Positions 1-10,270 of a DNA stretch of 64,000 nucleotides are shown here, piece by piece. Source of the DNA: Pomphorhynchus laevis. Lineage: Eukaryota; Acanthocephala; Palaeacanthocephala; Echinorhynchida; Pomphorhynchidae. The notes under the pieces were generated by a model. The model did not search any database, was not told the origin of the DNA, and saw only the letters and a program-made list of their open reading frames with translations. Each line of letters begins with the position of its first letter. The stretch's first letter is position 1. Location of the stretch: the NCBI GenBank assembly GCA_012934845.2, contig WNNJ02000336.1, positions 124,001 to 188,000 of the forward strand, read 5' to 3'. The position numbers were made by a program, and so were the translations under genes.

Positions 1-1616
1 TATCGATCTAATCCGAAAGAATTATAATGTAATCAAATAGCAATATAAAATTTATTGAATAATAAAGTCAAAATTTGTATGTAATTTTTAGGTTGCCTTA
101 ATTCGTTTTAGAAATTTAACTAATTTAAAGCGTTAATTTAATAAGCGATAAGAAAGTACAAAAAGCACGAAAGCATTGATGTAAATACTTCATTTGTATT
201 AATTAATTTAATTATGAAAATTCTTTTTAATTGCAATTTATACAATAAATTTATTTTTAATTTACAAAAAAAAATATAAATTAATTTTTTATTTATAAAA
301 TAATTTATCTCAATTCTTATATTCCTTAATATCTGGTAGAAATTAAGTGAAAGCTAATAATTAGTTGAATTATAGAAATATTGAAAATAATTGTATTAAT
401 TATATTCATTAGCTGATTGTATGAAATACAATCATTTGTAATTGCACTTTCTTAAATTAATTTAAAATTATAATAATTACTTATTGTTTAACTACGATAA
501 ATTGATCTTTTTATCTCAATTATTATATTCCTTAATATCTAGTAGAAATCAAATGAAGTAAAAAAGAGTTGACAGTTGATACAAAACGATTGAAAGCTGT
601 AAATTGTGTTTAATACAATTATTAATAATTAAATACACATTTATATATAAAAATTTTATTAGCTGCATATAATCATTTCTTTATAATCATTTATATAAAT
701 ATTAATTTATAATTCACGCTAAAAACAAACTGTGCACTGTATTCATTAAAATACAAATGTTGTGCATTATAAACCGAGCAAGGCAAAATATATCGGCAAA
801 TCTATAATTGTATTATAATAAATATTGCATTTATAATATATAAATGTATTTATAATACATTTATATTACAAACAGAGCTAGGTATATTGTAGTTAATACC
901 ACTATTTATATATTTGTACAACGTAAATTATAATTAATATAAGTAAATAAATAATAAAAAATAGAAAATAATTAAAATAACTATAGAAAGTAAATAGAAA
1001 ATATTAATAGAAAAGAAAAATTTAAACAAAGAATCATCTAAAATCTTTTTTTTCATATTCATTATTTCGAATGAAAATATTATGGTAATTATTTTTGTTT
1101 TGTTTTTGAACTATTTTGAATCATCTTTTTCATTGCGTTTTGTGTACCTTCAAAAGTTGCCGAATTTGTGTCGACAATTCAAACAATACTAAAAGCAGCT
1201 GTTTATCGCTAACAACAGCAGAACCTGCCCGAAGCAAATGGCGGCAATCGCTTTAAACTTTTTTATATAAGCATGTACATCAAAAAAATTGTAATTTTCT
1301 GAAGATGCTAACAGAAGTTAGCGAAGTATCAAAACTAATTTTTTCTCCTTGATCCAGCTCCAATAATGCTTAAGGTTTTATTTATATTCATTTACGAATT
1401 TTTCGTTTAGAATAACGATAATCGTTTATATATTTAATATTTTATTAGTTCGAACGCTAATTTAATTAAATAATGTATTTGTAGAAAAATTTAATTCATA
1501 TTTTTAGTATATTTATGTATTTAAAGGTTCCTTATTGTACATTCAATTTATCAAATTAAATATTCAAATTTAAAACTGTTGCAATAGATGGAAGTAGTTT
1601 AAACATCGTTTTCTAG
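1..1616. other. AT-rich intergenic DNA upstream of GINS1
   Basis: No coding exon, RNA gene or recognisable mobile element is visible here. The sequence is almost entirely A/T runs. A less AT-biased patch near 1150-1330 could hold promoter or 5' untranslated sequence for the gene that starts at 1617, but no element can be defined. Confidence 0.5.
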
Positions 1617-1961
1617 ATGCTTGCAAATACCGCGTATCGAATGCTACAAGAACTGCACCGTAGCACTCAAGATGAAGTAATCCCTGATTACGACAGTGAG
1701 GCTATCCAGGAGGTTATTCGCGAATGTCAAGAATTCTATGATCTTAACCAAAGAGATCTTTCTAAGATCACTGATTTGGCTAAAAGTTCAGAAAGAGCAA
1801 TTGCCGTGCAATTTAGGCATCATACACTGTTACGGAATCGTCGTTGTTTAATGGCATATTTTTATAAGCGGATAGAGCTTATAGAACAGCTGAGGTTGGA
1901 ATTTGGAACAATTTTGCCTGTAAATGTCCGATCTAGGCTGTCTTCAATTGAGCAGGAATTC
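1617..1961 (+). CDS. GINS1: GINS complex subunit 1 (PSF1), N-terminal exon
   Basis: This exon encodes the alpha-helical A domain of PSF1, a subunit of the GINS tetramer. GINS joins MCM2-7 and CDC45 in the CMG helicase and is essential for replication initiation and fork progress in the nucleus. The 115 residues follow the family along their whole length: an N-terminal ELHRS segment (ELHRA in human), the highly conserved FRHHTLLRNRRCLMAYFYKR block (human [20 protein letters not shown]) and GTILPVNVR (human GSILPNALR). The first ATG lies where the family starts. The frame closes at 1962-1964, just where the human protein continues with an FNNY-like segment, and that segment is found in the exon at 4290. 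No GT donor of good quality lies at the expected point, so the exact 3' end is uncertain. The family identification itself is solid. Confidence 0.88.
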
Positions 1962-2740
1962 TAAGCTATATTGTAGAATCGACCGGAAATTTTTTTATAT
2001 TTAAACTTTTAATTAATAATCAATTAGAGAATACTTAATCAAAAATGATCGGATTAGGTTTCAAAGCACAGAATTCGCATTGATTCTGACGCTTTGATAT
2101 TTTCCGAACAAATAAATATTAAAACAATCAAACTTTGCTTAATTTGTTGTATTGGAGCCGATTTGTCTTGGGCAAGGAGGTTTAAATTGCCCCGTTATTC
2201 CATCACCATGTCAAAAATAAAATTGGTGGAAATAGCTATGCCCATAATTATTAGAAAGTCTACAACAAATATAAGCTCAAGAAATGGGTAAAATCGTTAG
2301 AATCAGGTGAGATACCTGAGTCTACGTATTTTATACGATATATAAAAATAGAGCTAAATAATAAATAAATATATAAGATTTTATGCTATTTATATTTTTT
2401 TAACGATAGAATTATTAAAATTTATAATACAAAAGTGGACTATAATTACAGAATTAAAATAATTCATAAATTAATATAAATTCATAAATTAATTTAAAAT
2501 ATCAGTGTCGCTGATTATTTTGTAAATACAAACCCAATATTTTGAAAATATTTTGTTATAATGAGATATTGCATTAGAAAAGCGCACTTAGCCTTGTTGC
2601 CAAGGATAAAGAGAGGAATATCTTTTAGATTTATTATTTATTTTTATATTATTTATAAGTTAATAATGAAGATAAATCATAAATAATAAATAATTATATA
2701 TTTGTATTAGAATAAGATACTAGATAGTTTTATCAGAGGA

Positions 2741-2870
2741 AATACATCATTTGCATGTATTTGGTCCCGCTGCTATGTTGGGTCGAGGAATTAGGGTCCG
2801 AAACCTGATAACATAGCAGTTCCTCCTGATGACCTCTAATCCTTATTCTGATACATAGTTTGTTATCTAT
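2741..2870 (+). repeat. PLE-type terminal motif, copy 1
   Basis: This is one of about a dozen copies of a conserved, structured block of about 120 bp. Order of parts: a closing half-stem (ATCAGAGGAA); a small hairpin with arms AAATACAT and ATGTATTT; a 10-bp hairpin with arms CTGCTATGTT and AACATAGCAG whose loop contains CCGAAACC; then TTCCTCCTGATGACC, which pairs back with the first part. At 7379 the same block follows a decayed Penelope-like RT, and its first part ends the PLE at 59.0 kb, so I read it as the PLE terminus. Confidence 0.6.
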
Positions 2871-3277
2871 TAGTCAATTCATAAAAATTGATTTTTATTT
2901 TTAATTTCAGTTTATAATTCATCTTGATATAAATTATATAAAATCTTATAACAATTATTTATTATTAATTAATTTTTTATTATTTAACTATTTAACTTTT
3001 ATTTTGCAGTATTTTTAATTTGCAATATAAAATACGTAGACTGAGTTAGCCTATTTAATAAGACTTTATAAATACAACGACTTCAAATGAAAACTATAAA
3101 AACGCTCCAGATCACAAATTCTGCACAAACCAGATTAGATAACTGAGGATACTTATTTATACGATATATAAATAAAAATAAAGATAAATAATAAATAATT
3201 ATATAATATTTAATAAAATATTATTTCTAATACTAAAATATGTTTATCTAGCTTAATATTTCTATTCTTATGCAATT

Positions 3278-3375
3278 TATTTAAAAACGTTTTCGGGTTA
3301 CCCCTTCGTCAGTAGCACAATACAATATTGTATTGTGCTACTGACGAAGGGGTAACCCGAAAACGTTTTTAAATA
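3278..3375. repeat. Perfect 98-bp palindrome with hammerhead-like cores
   Basis: Two 49-bp arms meet at 3326/3327 and are exact reverse complements without a spacer. Each arm reads outward from the centre CACAATACAAT, then CTACTGACGAAGGGGTAACC, then CCGAAAACG. The CTGACGA box, a GGG/CCC stem closed by a GTAA tetraloop, and GAAA resemble the hammerhead core found in Penelope-like elements, apart from an extra unpaired A before the stem. A partial copy of the centre recurs at 3497-3532. Confidence 0.85.
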
Positions 3376-4289
3376 TAATTGCAAATGAAGCTTGGTATAA
3401 TTTTATATACTTACCTATTTTGATATATTTATGAGTCCGACAGAAACAAGGATCCCAAGCTGTGGTTCAAATAACCCTATTGATACTTTCAATATATAGC
3501 ACAATACAATATTGCATTGTGCTACTGACGTAGAATATATAATTTATATCAAATTAATAATTTAAAATTGAAATTTAAAATAAAAGTCAATTGTTATCAT
3601 ATAATTTTTAAGTAAACGCTTTTTCCAAACAAAAGAACGTTTCGCTTTGTCCTGAAAAATATGATAAGTAATCATTTCGTTGCAATATATTTATTATTTA
3701 AATTATTATTATCTAACTTGGACCTTTTGACCTTTTTAGCGTTTATATCGTGAACATTTTGCTGCATGTTTATTACATAAGCAGCACTTATTCAAGCTGA
3801 AAGCTTATCTCGTGTAAATTGTAGTATGAACGTTTCCAGCTCAGCGTGTAAATGCTGATTTCAATTTTTAATTTACTCAAAATGGATGCAGGGTGTAATG
3901 AACGTATGACTGAAATTAAGTGTTATTTTTGTAGATGACCGTAAAGAGTTATTTAAGCCGTAACTATTGGAGTAAAAGAATAAAATAAATATTTTATTAA
4001 ATATTTTAATATTTTTATTAAATAAAATATTTAAATAAAGTAATTAATAATAGCGATATTCTTTAGTTGTTCACTGAAGAATAAACCAATAATCCTTGAT
4101 ATTTAGCATAAACGATTATTTAGTAGTCGCTAATAATCAATTAGTATTAATTTATGTATAATTAATAAAAATCGTTTATATACATTTATAATTATTTATA
4201 ATTACTAGTGATTATTAAAAATATATATAGTTGATAAATTAATAAAAATATTAAATACTTAATTCACTTTAATAAAAGTTTCCTTTCAG

Positions 4290-4575
4290 TTTGTATAAAG
4301 TGTTCCCGGTCGATCATAATGTACTTTATCACCATTACTCTTCAACGTTAACTAAATACATGTCTTCATTGAATGGCCGCAGAGGGCTGGATCTCGGATG
4401 TTTGCTAAAACCTCCAAAATCAAGTCTCGTTCACGTTCGATGTCTTCAAGATGTTGGAACGATAATCACAAGTGAAGGGCACAAAGTTGTATTGCGAAAG
4501 AATAGCCAGCATTTACTGCCTATAATTGATGTTGAAGCAATGATTAGGATCGGATTGTTAGAACATTTAGAATAA
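4290..4575 (+). CDS. GINS1: GINS complex subunit 1 (PSF1), C-terminal exon
   Basis: This exon carries the end of the PSF1 A domain and the whole C-terminal B domain. Clear family blocks are YSSTLTKYMSSLNGRRGLDL (human [20 protein letters not shown]), LKPPKSSLVHVRCLQDVG (human MKPPKSLYIEVRCLKDYG), VVLRKNSQHLLP (human VLLKKNSQHFLP) and RIGLLEHLE (human RQGVLEHIL). The stop follows at the family's usual end. The start given is the base after the TTTCAG acceptor. With this start, about ten residues (KVFPVDHNV and neighbours) sit between the two conserved blocks that are not expected from other species. A polyadenylation signal, AATAAA, lies at 4613-4618. Confidence 0.88.
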
Positions 4576-4612
4576 TGTTCCACTTGATAATAATGTATAG
4601 ATTTTGTTAAGA

Positions 4613-4618
4613 AATAAA
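4613..4618 (+). promoter_or_regulatory. Probable GINS1 polyadenylation signal
   Basis: A canonical AATAAA lies 38 bases past the stop codon of the last PSF1 exon. It is followed within 20 bases by a T/G-rich stretch, as expected for a cleavage site. Such hexamers are common by chance in this AT-rich DNA, so position is the main support. Confidence 0.5.
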
Positions 4619-4619
4619 T

Positions 4620-5130
4620 CATTTTGTCTGCTTGGATTATATTATATTTATCAATTAATATTTATATGTAGATCGTATTTTGATACATTACATATTATTT
4701 GCATACGATACATTTATATTTAATGTATAAAGAATCATTTTAAGCATTTTTATCGTAATTTTAACTATTTTAATCGATACTAGTGAAGGGCACAAAATTG
4801 TATCAATATTTTTAATTTAAATAATTGATTCAATTATTTAAATTGAATAGACAATTATTTAATTTAAATAATTGTCTACGTATTTAATATGAATAAATAA
4901 ATAAAAATAAATAAATAAAGCTAAATATATAAAAGATATAAATAAAAATAAATAAAATAATAATGCAAAATAAATAAATCGAAATTTAATAATTAGATAA
5001 TAAATAATTATAAATAATTGTTATAAGATTTTATATATCTTATATCAAGTTAAAATAAAAGATTGAAATTTTAAATAAAAGTAATTTTTTTGAATTGACT
5101 AATAAATAATAGACGATGTATAAGAATAAA
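4620..5130. other. AT-rich intergenic DNA
   Basis: No gene is visible downstream of GINS1. The sequence is AT-rich with short direct and inverted repeats (for example around 4808-4872), and from about 5040 it grades into the tandem array that follows. Confidence 0.5.
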
Positions 5131-5910
5131 GATTAGAGGTTATAGGATAAAAATTAACTAATCAAATCAGCTAACTGACTATACGTATTTAATATAATTA
5201 TAAAATAAACAAAACATAATAATGCTAAATAAAAATTTTATAATTAAATAAGAAAATTAATAATTGTTTTTAGATTTTCTATAATTTAAATCAAGTTAAA
5301 ATAAAAAATTGAAATTCAAAATAAACGTCATTTTTATGAATTGACTAATAAATAATAGACGATGTATAAAAACAAGGATTAGAGGTTATAGGATAAAAAT
5401 TAACTAATCAAATCAGCTAACTGATTAAATCAGCTAACTGAGTCTACGTATTTAATATAATTATAAAATAAACAAAACATATTAATGCTAAATCAAAATT
5501 TAATAATTAAATAATAAAATTAATAATTGCTTTTAGATTTTCTATAATTTAAATTTTCTATAATTTAAATCAAGTTAAAATAAAAGATTGAAATTTTAAA
5601 TAAAAGTATTTTTTTTGAATTGATTAATAAATAATAGACGATGTATAAGAATAAAGATTAGAGGTTATAGGATAAAAATTAACTAATCAAATCAGCTAAC
5701 TGACTATACGTATTTAATATAATTATAAAATAAACAAAACATAATAATGCTAAATAAAAATTTTATAATTAAATAAGAAAATTAATAATTGTTTTAAGAT
5801 TTTCTATAATTTAAATCGAGTTAAAATAAAAAATTGCAATTTAAAATAAACGTCATTATTATGAATTGACTAATAAATAATAGACGATGTATAAGAATAA
5901 GGATTAGAGG
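5131..5910 (-). repeat. Tandem array of PLE-terminus-like units
   Basis: Three head-to-tail units begin with GATTAGAGGTTATAGG at 5131, 5377 and 5656 (periods 246, 279 and 246). A fourth start at 5902 leads into an intact terminal motif. Each unit carries AATCAGCTAACTGA, TACGTATTTAATAT and a stretch around AATTGACTAATAAATAATAG, as seen next to other PLE termini. In the first three units the junction after GATTAGAGG skips the hairpin part of the motif. This looks like repeated partial termini, in the minus orientation relative to the element. Confidence 0.6.
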
Positions 5911-6035
5911 TCATCAGGAGGAAATGTTATGCTATCAAGTTTCGGCCTCTATTACTCGACCCAATATAGCAGTGGGGCCAAACACGTGCTAATGATCTAT
6001 TTCCTCTGATAAAACTATCTAGTATCTTATTCTAA
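5902..6035 (-). repeat. PLE-type terminal motif, minus-strand copy
   Basis: The reverse complement contains the full block: ATCAGAGGAAAT, the hairpin region, CTGCTATATTGGGTCGAG, GGCCGAAACTTGATAG and TTTCCTCCTGATGACCTCT. It closes the tandem array on its right side. Confidence 0.65.
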
Positions 6036-6118
6036 TACAAATATATTATTATTTATTATCCATCCATAAAAATCTTCCGATAATGATTTTAAATTTATTT
6101 TTAATATTAATATTAATT

Positions 6119-6213
6119 TAACATTAATTCTCATCATTAACTCTCACGATAAACACATACATTTACGATTTCTTTATTCTTTACGTACTTTGTATGTCGA
6201 TTGTGCTTATCTT
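6119..6213 (-). repeat. Left arm of a long-range inverted repeat
   Basis: Its reverse complement matches 8800-8893 with only a few differences (shared words include CATACAAAGTACGTAAAG and TGTATGTGTTTATCGTGAG). The two arms enclose about 2.6 kb of PLE-derived sequence. Confidence 0.7.
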
Positions 6214-6400
6214 AACCATTAAGTAACCTAGTTTAAAATATGCATCTATTAAATTATGTAAATGATTTTGAAGAAAGCCAATATCGTTACATATTATGGC
6301 AATTCTTAAAATTTCATTATTTAATGTATTATATTTTATATTATATGGTATGCGTGAATGCTCATGCAAAAATATGTTTATTGTATACTTACTTGTAAAA
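6181..6400 (-). mobile_element. Penelope-like RT remnant, C-terminal part
   Basis: A short minus-strand frame reads [20 protein letters not shown] followed by [20 protein letters not shown]. The same words end the long PLE protein at 58.7-58.9 kb. It is a fragment only. Confidence 0.75.
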
Positions 6401-6559
6401 TTATTTAATATTTTTAATATTATTTTTGTACAATATTATTTATATTATTTATATAATAATATATAAATATTATATAATGTTATTATAAATATTATATAAT
6501 ATTATTTATATAATAATATTTAAATATTATATAATATTATTTATACAATATTATCTATA

Positions 6560-7378
6560 TTATTTATACAAATCTAGATTTAGCAGATATGAAATATGCA
6601 TTAGAAATATTAATTAATCTTATATTCGGAAAAGATATACATATGTGATAATAATTATAACGCCTATCTAACAAAAATTAAACCATCAAATAAATATAAA
6701 TATATGGATAAAATTGAATTATTAGAATCCTTAAATATTTTAATAAATCAAAATTAATCAATGGTAGGTAAATCTAAAATTAGGCAAATAAAAGGTGTTC
6801 CAATGGGTGATAATAGTAGCCCAATTCAAGCTGACTTATTTTTAAGCTCTATAGAATATGAATTTGTTCATAACTGTTTAAAAGATAAATCTATATTATA
6901 TAAAGATATGAAATATGTTTCGATATATTAATTATATATGTGTATTTAATTCTAGCAATTTTTATTCAATAAGCAAACAAATTTATATATATACCTAGAT
7001 ATGAACATTAAATTAACATTAACTAAAACTACTATAAATTTATATCGTAAAGATGATATATTTAAATTTACAAGAAACATATTTTTGCATTAGCATTAAT
7101 GCATGCCATATTATATAATATATTAAATAATGAAATTTAAGGAATTGCAACAACTTGTAACGATATTGGTTTTCTTCAAAATCATTTAAATAATTTAATA
7201 GATGCATATGTTAAACTAGGTTACTATAAAAATATAATCAAATAGAAAATAGTAAAATATATAAATCAACACTAATATTGAAAATAAATTTAAAATCATT
7301 AGTGGAAAATTTTTATTGATGGATAATAAATAATATACTGTGTATTAGGATAAGATACCATATAATCAAATTTAATCA
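6560..7378 (+). mobile_element. Decayed Penelope-like element copy
   Basis: Broken plus-strand sequence follows the RT region of the PLE at 56.5-59.1 kb at the nucleotide level. Recognisable pieces are the GVPMG-like segment near 6795, the end of the protein near 7080-7240 (IFLH, then [15 protein letters not shown]) and the run-out into the terminal motif. It has many breaks and cannot be functional. Confidence 0.75.
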
Positions 7379-7510
7379 GAGGAAATACATCATTAGCATG
7401 TATTTGGCCCCGCTGCTATGTTGGGTCGAGGAATTAGGGTCCGAAACCTAATAACATAGCAGTTCCTCCTGATGACCTCTAATCCTTATTCTGATACAAC
7501 GTCTGTTATT
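7379..7510 (+). repeat. PLE-type terminal motif joined to an RT remnant
   Basis: This is the best link between the motif and the PLE. The decayed RT copy runs directly into GAGGAAATACATCATTAGC, ATGTATTTGG, CCCCGCTGCTATGTTGGGTC, CCGAAACC and TTCCTCCTGATGACCTCT. The motif therefore lies at the 3' end of the element, in the sense orientation. Confidence 0.75.
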
Positions 7511-9650
7511 TATTAGTCAATTCATAAAATTGACTTTTATTTTAAATTTCATTTTTAAATTTTAATCGATATAAATTTTAAAAAATCTTATAACAATTAT
7601 TTGTTTTATTGTTTAAATATTAAATTTAGATTTAGCATTATTATGTTTTGTTTTTTTATAATTTTATTAAATACGTAGACTCAGTTAGCTGATTTAATTT
7701 AAATATGTCATCTTTACTATATAAATTAAAAGTAGTTTTAATTGATGCTAATTTTAAGTTCATATAATATACCTTCTATATCATCAATACTGGCCTTATT
7801 AAGAATAAGGTTACCTAGATAAATTTGTTCACTTATAAAATAAAAAAATATTTGAGTTAAAAATAAATAAAAATAAATAAAAATAAATAAAAATATAAAA
7901 CTTGTTATATATAAAAAAAATATAAATAAAAATATATAAATAAATATATTTTAAAATTTTGATGTTTATAGGAATATACAAATTTCGACTGTACACAAAT
8001 TTATGAAAAGATATAATTTGCTTACACGTTGCGAACATAATTGTTCTTAATTTTTATAAAAACTAAAAAATGATTAAATTATAAAATAATCTTTGTAAAT
8101 GAAAAAATAACATTTTTTATGTAAAATACATACAAAACATATTTAAAAGTCAAATACATACATCATTAAAAGTCATTTTTATCTAAGAAAGTCATTTGTA
8201 TTTAAAAATACTATTTGTATTTGAAGAGTTTCATAGGGGAACAAAATTGTTTCTAATTTCGATGTAAATTAAAAATGATAAAGTAATTTGGTGTAAATGG
8301 AAATTATAATTTTGTAATTAATATTTATTAATTCTGTGATCGATATTATTTTTATGTGTAAACATATAAGACGATTGAAGTTTTGAAATATTAAAATATT
8401 GCTATTATTTCGTAAACATTTGAGTAAAAACCAAATTTTATCACAATTTATTCGATTTAATTACTGTAAATATTTATCGCAGTTATATCTAATTCTAAAT
8501 TTGGTCTGGACAAAAACCTTTATTATGTAATTATAATTTCGCAAATTACAAATATTTGTGATATTTAATAATGATTATCACGATAATCATTTTTATAAAA
8601 AAATAATTAGCTACTTATTTTTAGTTTTAATTATTTTTAGTTGTTAATTGGTAAATTTTTATGGATTAAAATAAAAATATCATCTAATAGATTCGTAATT
8701 AACTGTTTTAGTAATTAATTTGTATTAATTAGTAATTATTAATCAATTTCATTTTGGTTTGCTCTTAATCTTCACGGCAAAGACTGAATGCTTACTGGTT
8801 AGGATAAGCACCATCGACATACAAAGTACGTAAAGAATAAAGAAATAGTAAATGTATGTGTTTATCGTGAGAGTTAATGATGAGAATTAATGTCATCGAT
8901 ATACAGAATACAAAAAGAAACGTGAATAAAGAAATGATAAATGTATGCGTTAAACGAAGAAGTACATCTACTGAGTGCAAATAAAATTTTTATTTTACAA
9001 AATACTAATGATACGTAATGATACGCTTTTAATCTAGAATTATTTTGGAGAGATCAGTTAAAGTAATAAAAAATCAATTTTAATTACTTTTTAATAATTA
9101 AAAATTTAATAATTTTACTAATTATTGCTTGAAATTTTCAGGTTTAGACAAGATTATTCAATTTATTTAATTTAATTTCAAAGAATAAAATTGCTCTTAA
9201 GAGTATAGACGGTTTTCTTATTTAAATTTAAACATTTTAGCAAAATAGTAATTAAATTTAAAATTTACAATAAATTTTTATATTATAACATGTGCAAATT
9301 GTTACATTTTTGATTTCTTCTCTGTGAAACAATCTTAGACATATATTTATACTTTAATTCAAAATGTAGATAAAATTATATGTACATTTAAAAATATTGA
9401 AACTTGATCTGGAAGAAATTACTTACATTTTTAAAACACTTGCTACATTCGATCTACTTCTTAATGGATGGGAGAGGGGACAGAGTCTTTAAAACGATGC
9501 TTGACGCTATCCGCAGTCGAGCGTCATTCTGATATTAGACAAGATTATGATTATGAATATAATTTTAAAAGACTAAATTATAAATAATAACATCTGATAG
9601 ATTTTAAAAGACTAAATTATAAATAATAACATCTAATAGATTTGTAATTA
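7511..9650. other. AT-rich DNA with minor repeats
   Basis: No gene is supported. PLE-flank words (TACGTAGACTCAGTTAGCTG near 7674) occur at the left. At 8800-8960 lies the right inverted-repeat arm with a second, diverged copy of its unit. At 9565-9650 a unit of about 35 bp (AAAAGACTAAATTATAAATA...) is repeated twice. The rest is unremarkable. Confidence 0.5.
8800..8893 (+). repeat. Right arm of a long-range inverted repeat
   Basis: Partner of 6119-6213. It is followed at 8893-8960 by a degenerate direct copy of the same unit (CATCGATATACAGAATAC, then ATAAATGTATGCGTTAAACG), so the unit of about 75-80 bp is also tandemly repeated here. Confidence 0.65.
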
Positions 9651-9654
9651 ACGA

Positions 9655-9686
9655 ATTGTTGATGGATTAAAAAATCCATCAACAAT
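9655..9686. repeat. Perfect 14-bp hairpin beside a LINE 3' end
   Basis: Arms ATTGTTGATGGATT and AATCCATCAACAAT flank a 4-base A loop. It lies just outside the 3' end of the minus-strand LINE and may be part of its target site. Confidence 0.7.
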
Positions 9687-10270
9687 AATCATACCGTTGT
9701 TTATAAATAAATAAAGAATTTATTATATCACCAAAAATAAATGAAATACATGAAAAAGCCAAAAACATTCAGTTCAGTAGACAGCTGGCAAACAAAAATT
9801 CTTTCTTCAATCTTCAGCGCCTTCCCAACTTTTATGGCCTCAAATCCAAGGGGATCTGAGCCCCCAACCGATCCAACTCGCCGCCTTCCGACTGAACCAC
9901 CCAGAGTCTTTCACCCCCCCCGCCCGAAGATCCAATCGGCACGGACTATGATAAGTAAACGAGAGTCGAGGAGCTTAAGAAACCTTAACTTTTGTTCTGG
10001 GGGACGTCCTTTCGAAAATAGGACTTATCTCGAGATATCCCAGGTGCCCCGAAGACGCACCTGGGTTTTCCCATTCACGACAGATGCTGAGCCCGTTACT
10101 GGACCCACCTAGCTTTCTTCAGGATACATTTAAGTCTATCCAGGTGAGCTATCGCCGACCAGTTCACCGTAACGGTGAACCCCAGATATTTTACTCGACT
10201 TGTGAAGGTGGGGGAGTGGTTCAGAGGCAAATATGGAGGAGAGCGCGAGTGCTAATCTCTAAAGATTTTA

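Larger units (their letters stand above)
1965..4289 (+). other. GINS1: Probable GINS1 intron, filled with repeats
   Basis: This 2.3-kb stretch separates the two PSF1 coding blocks. It ends in a good acceptor (TTTCCTTTCAG, 4279-4289). It contains a PLE-type terminal motif (2741-2870), a dispersed repeat (about 3070-3290) that recurs at 32140-32340, and a perfect palindrome (3278-3375) with a shorter echo at 3497-3532. The rest is plain AT-rich DNA with no further exon that I can support. Confidence 0.55.

Noticed and set aside
2741-2870. A standard type I or type III hammerhead ribozyme in the PLE terminal motif
   Set aside because: CTGATGA and GAAA occur, but their order and the available stems do not give the canonical three-way core. 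I kept it as a structured motif only.
5131-5910. A CRISPR array
   Set aside because: Units of 246-279 bp without short spacers in a eukaryotic AT-rich setting; they are PLE-terminus repeats.
7829-8038. Minus-strand 69-aa frame rich in I, F, Y and L
   Set aside because: It arises from A/T runs (repeated ATAAATAAAAATAAATAAA words) and has no protein-like pattern.
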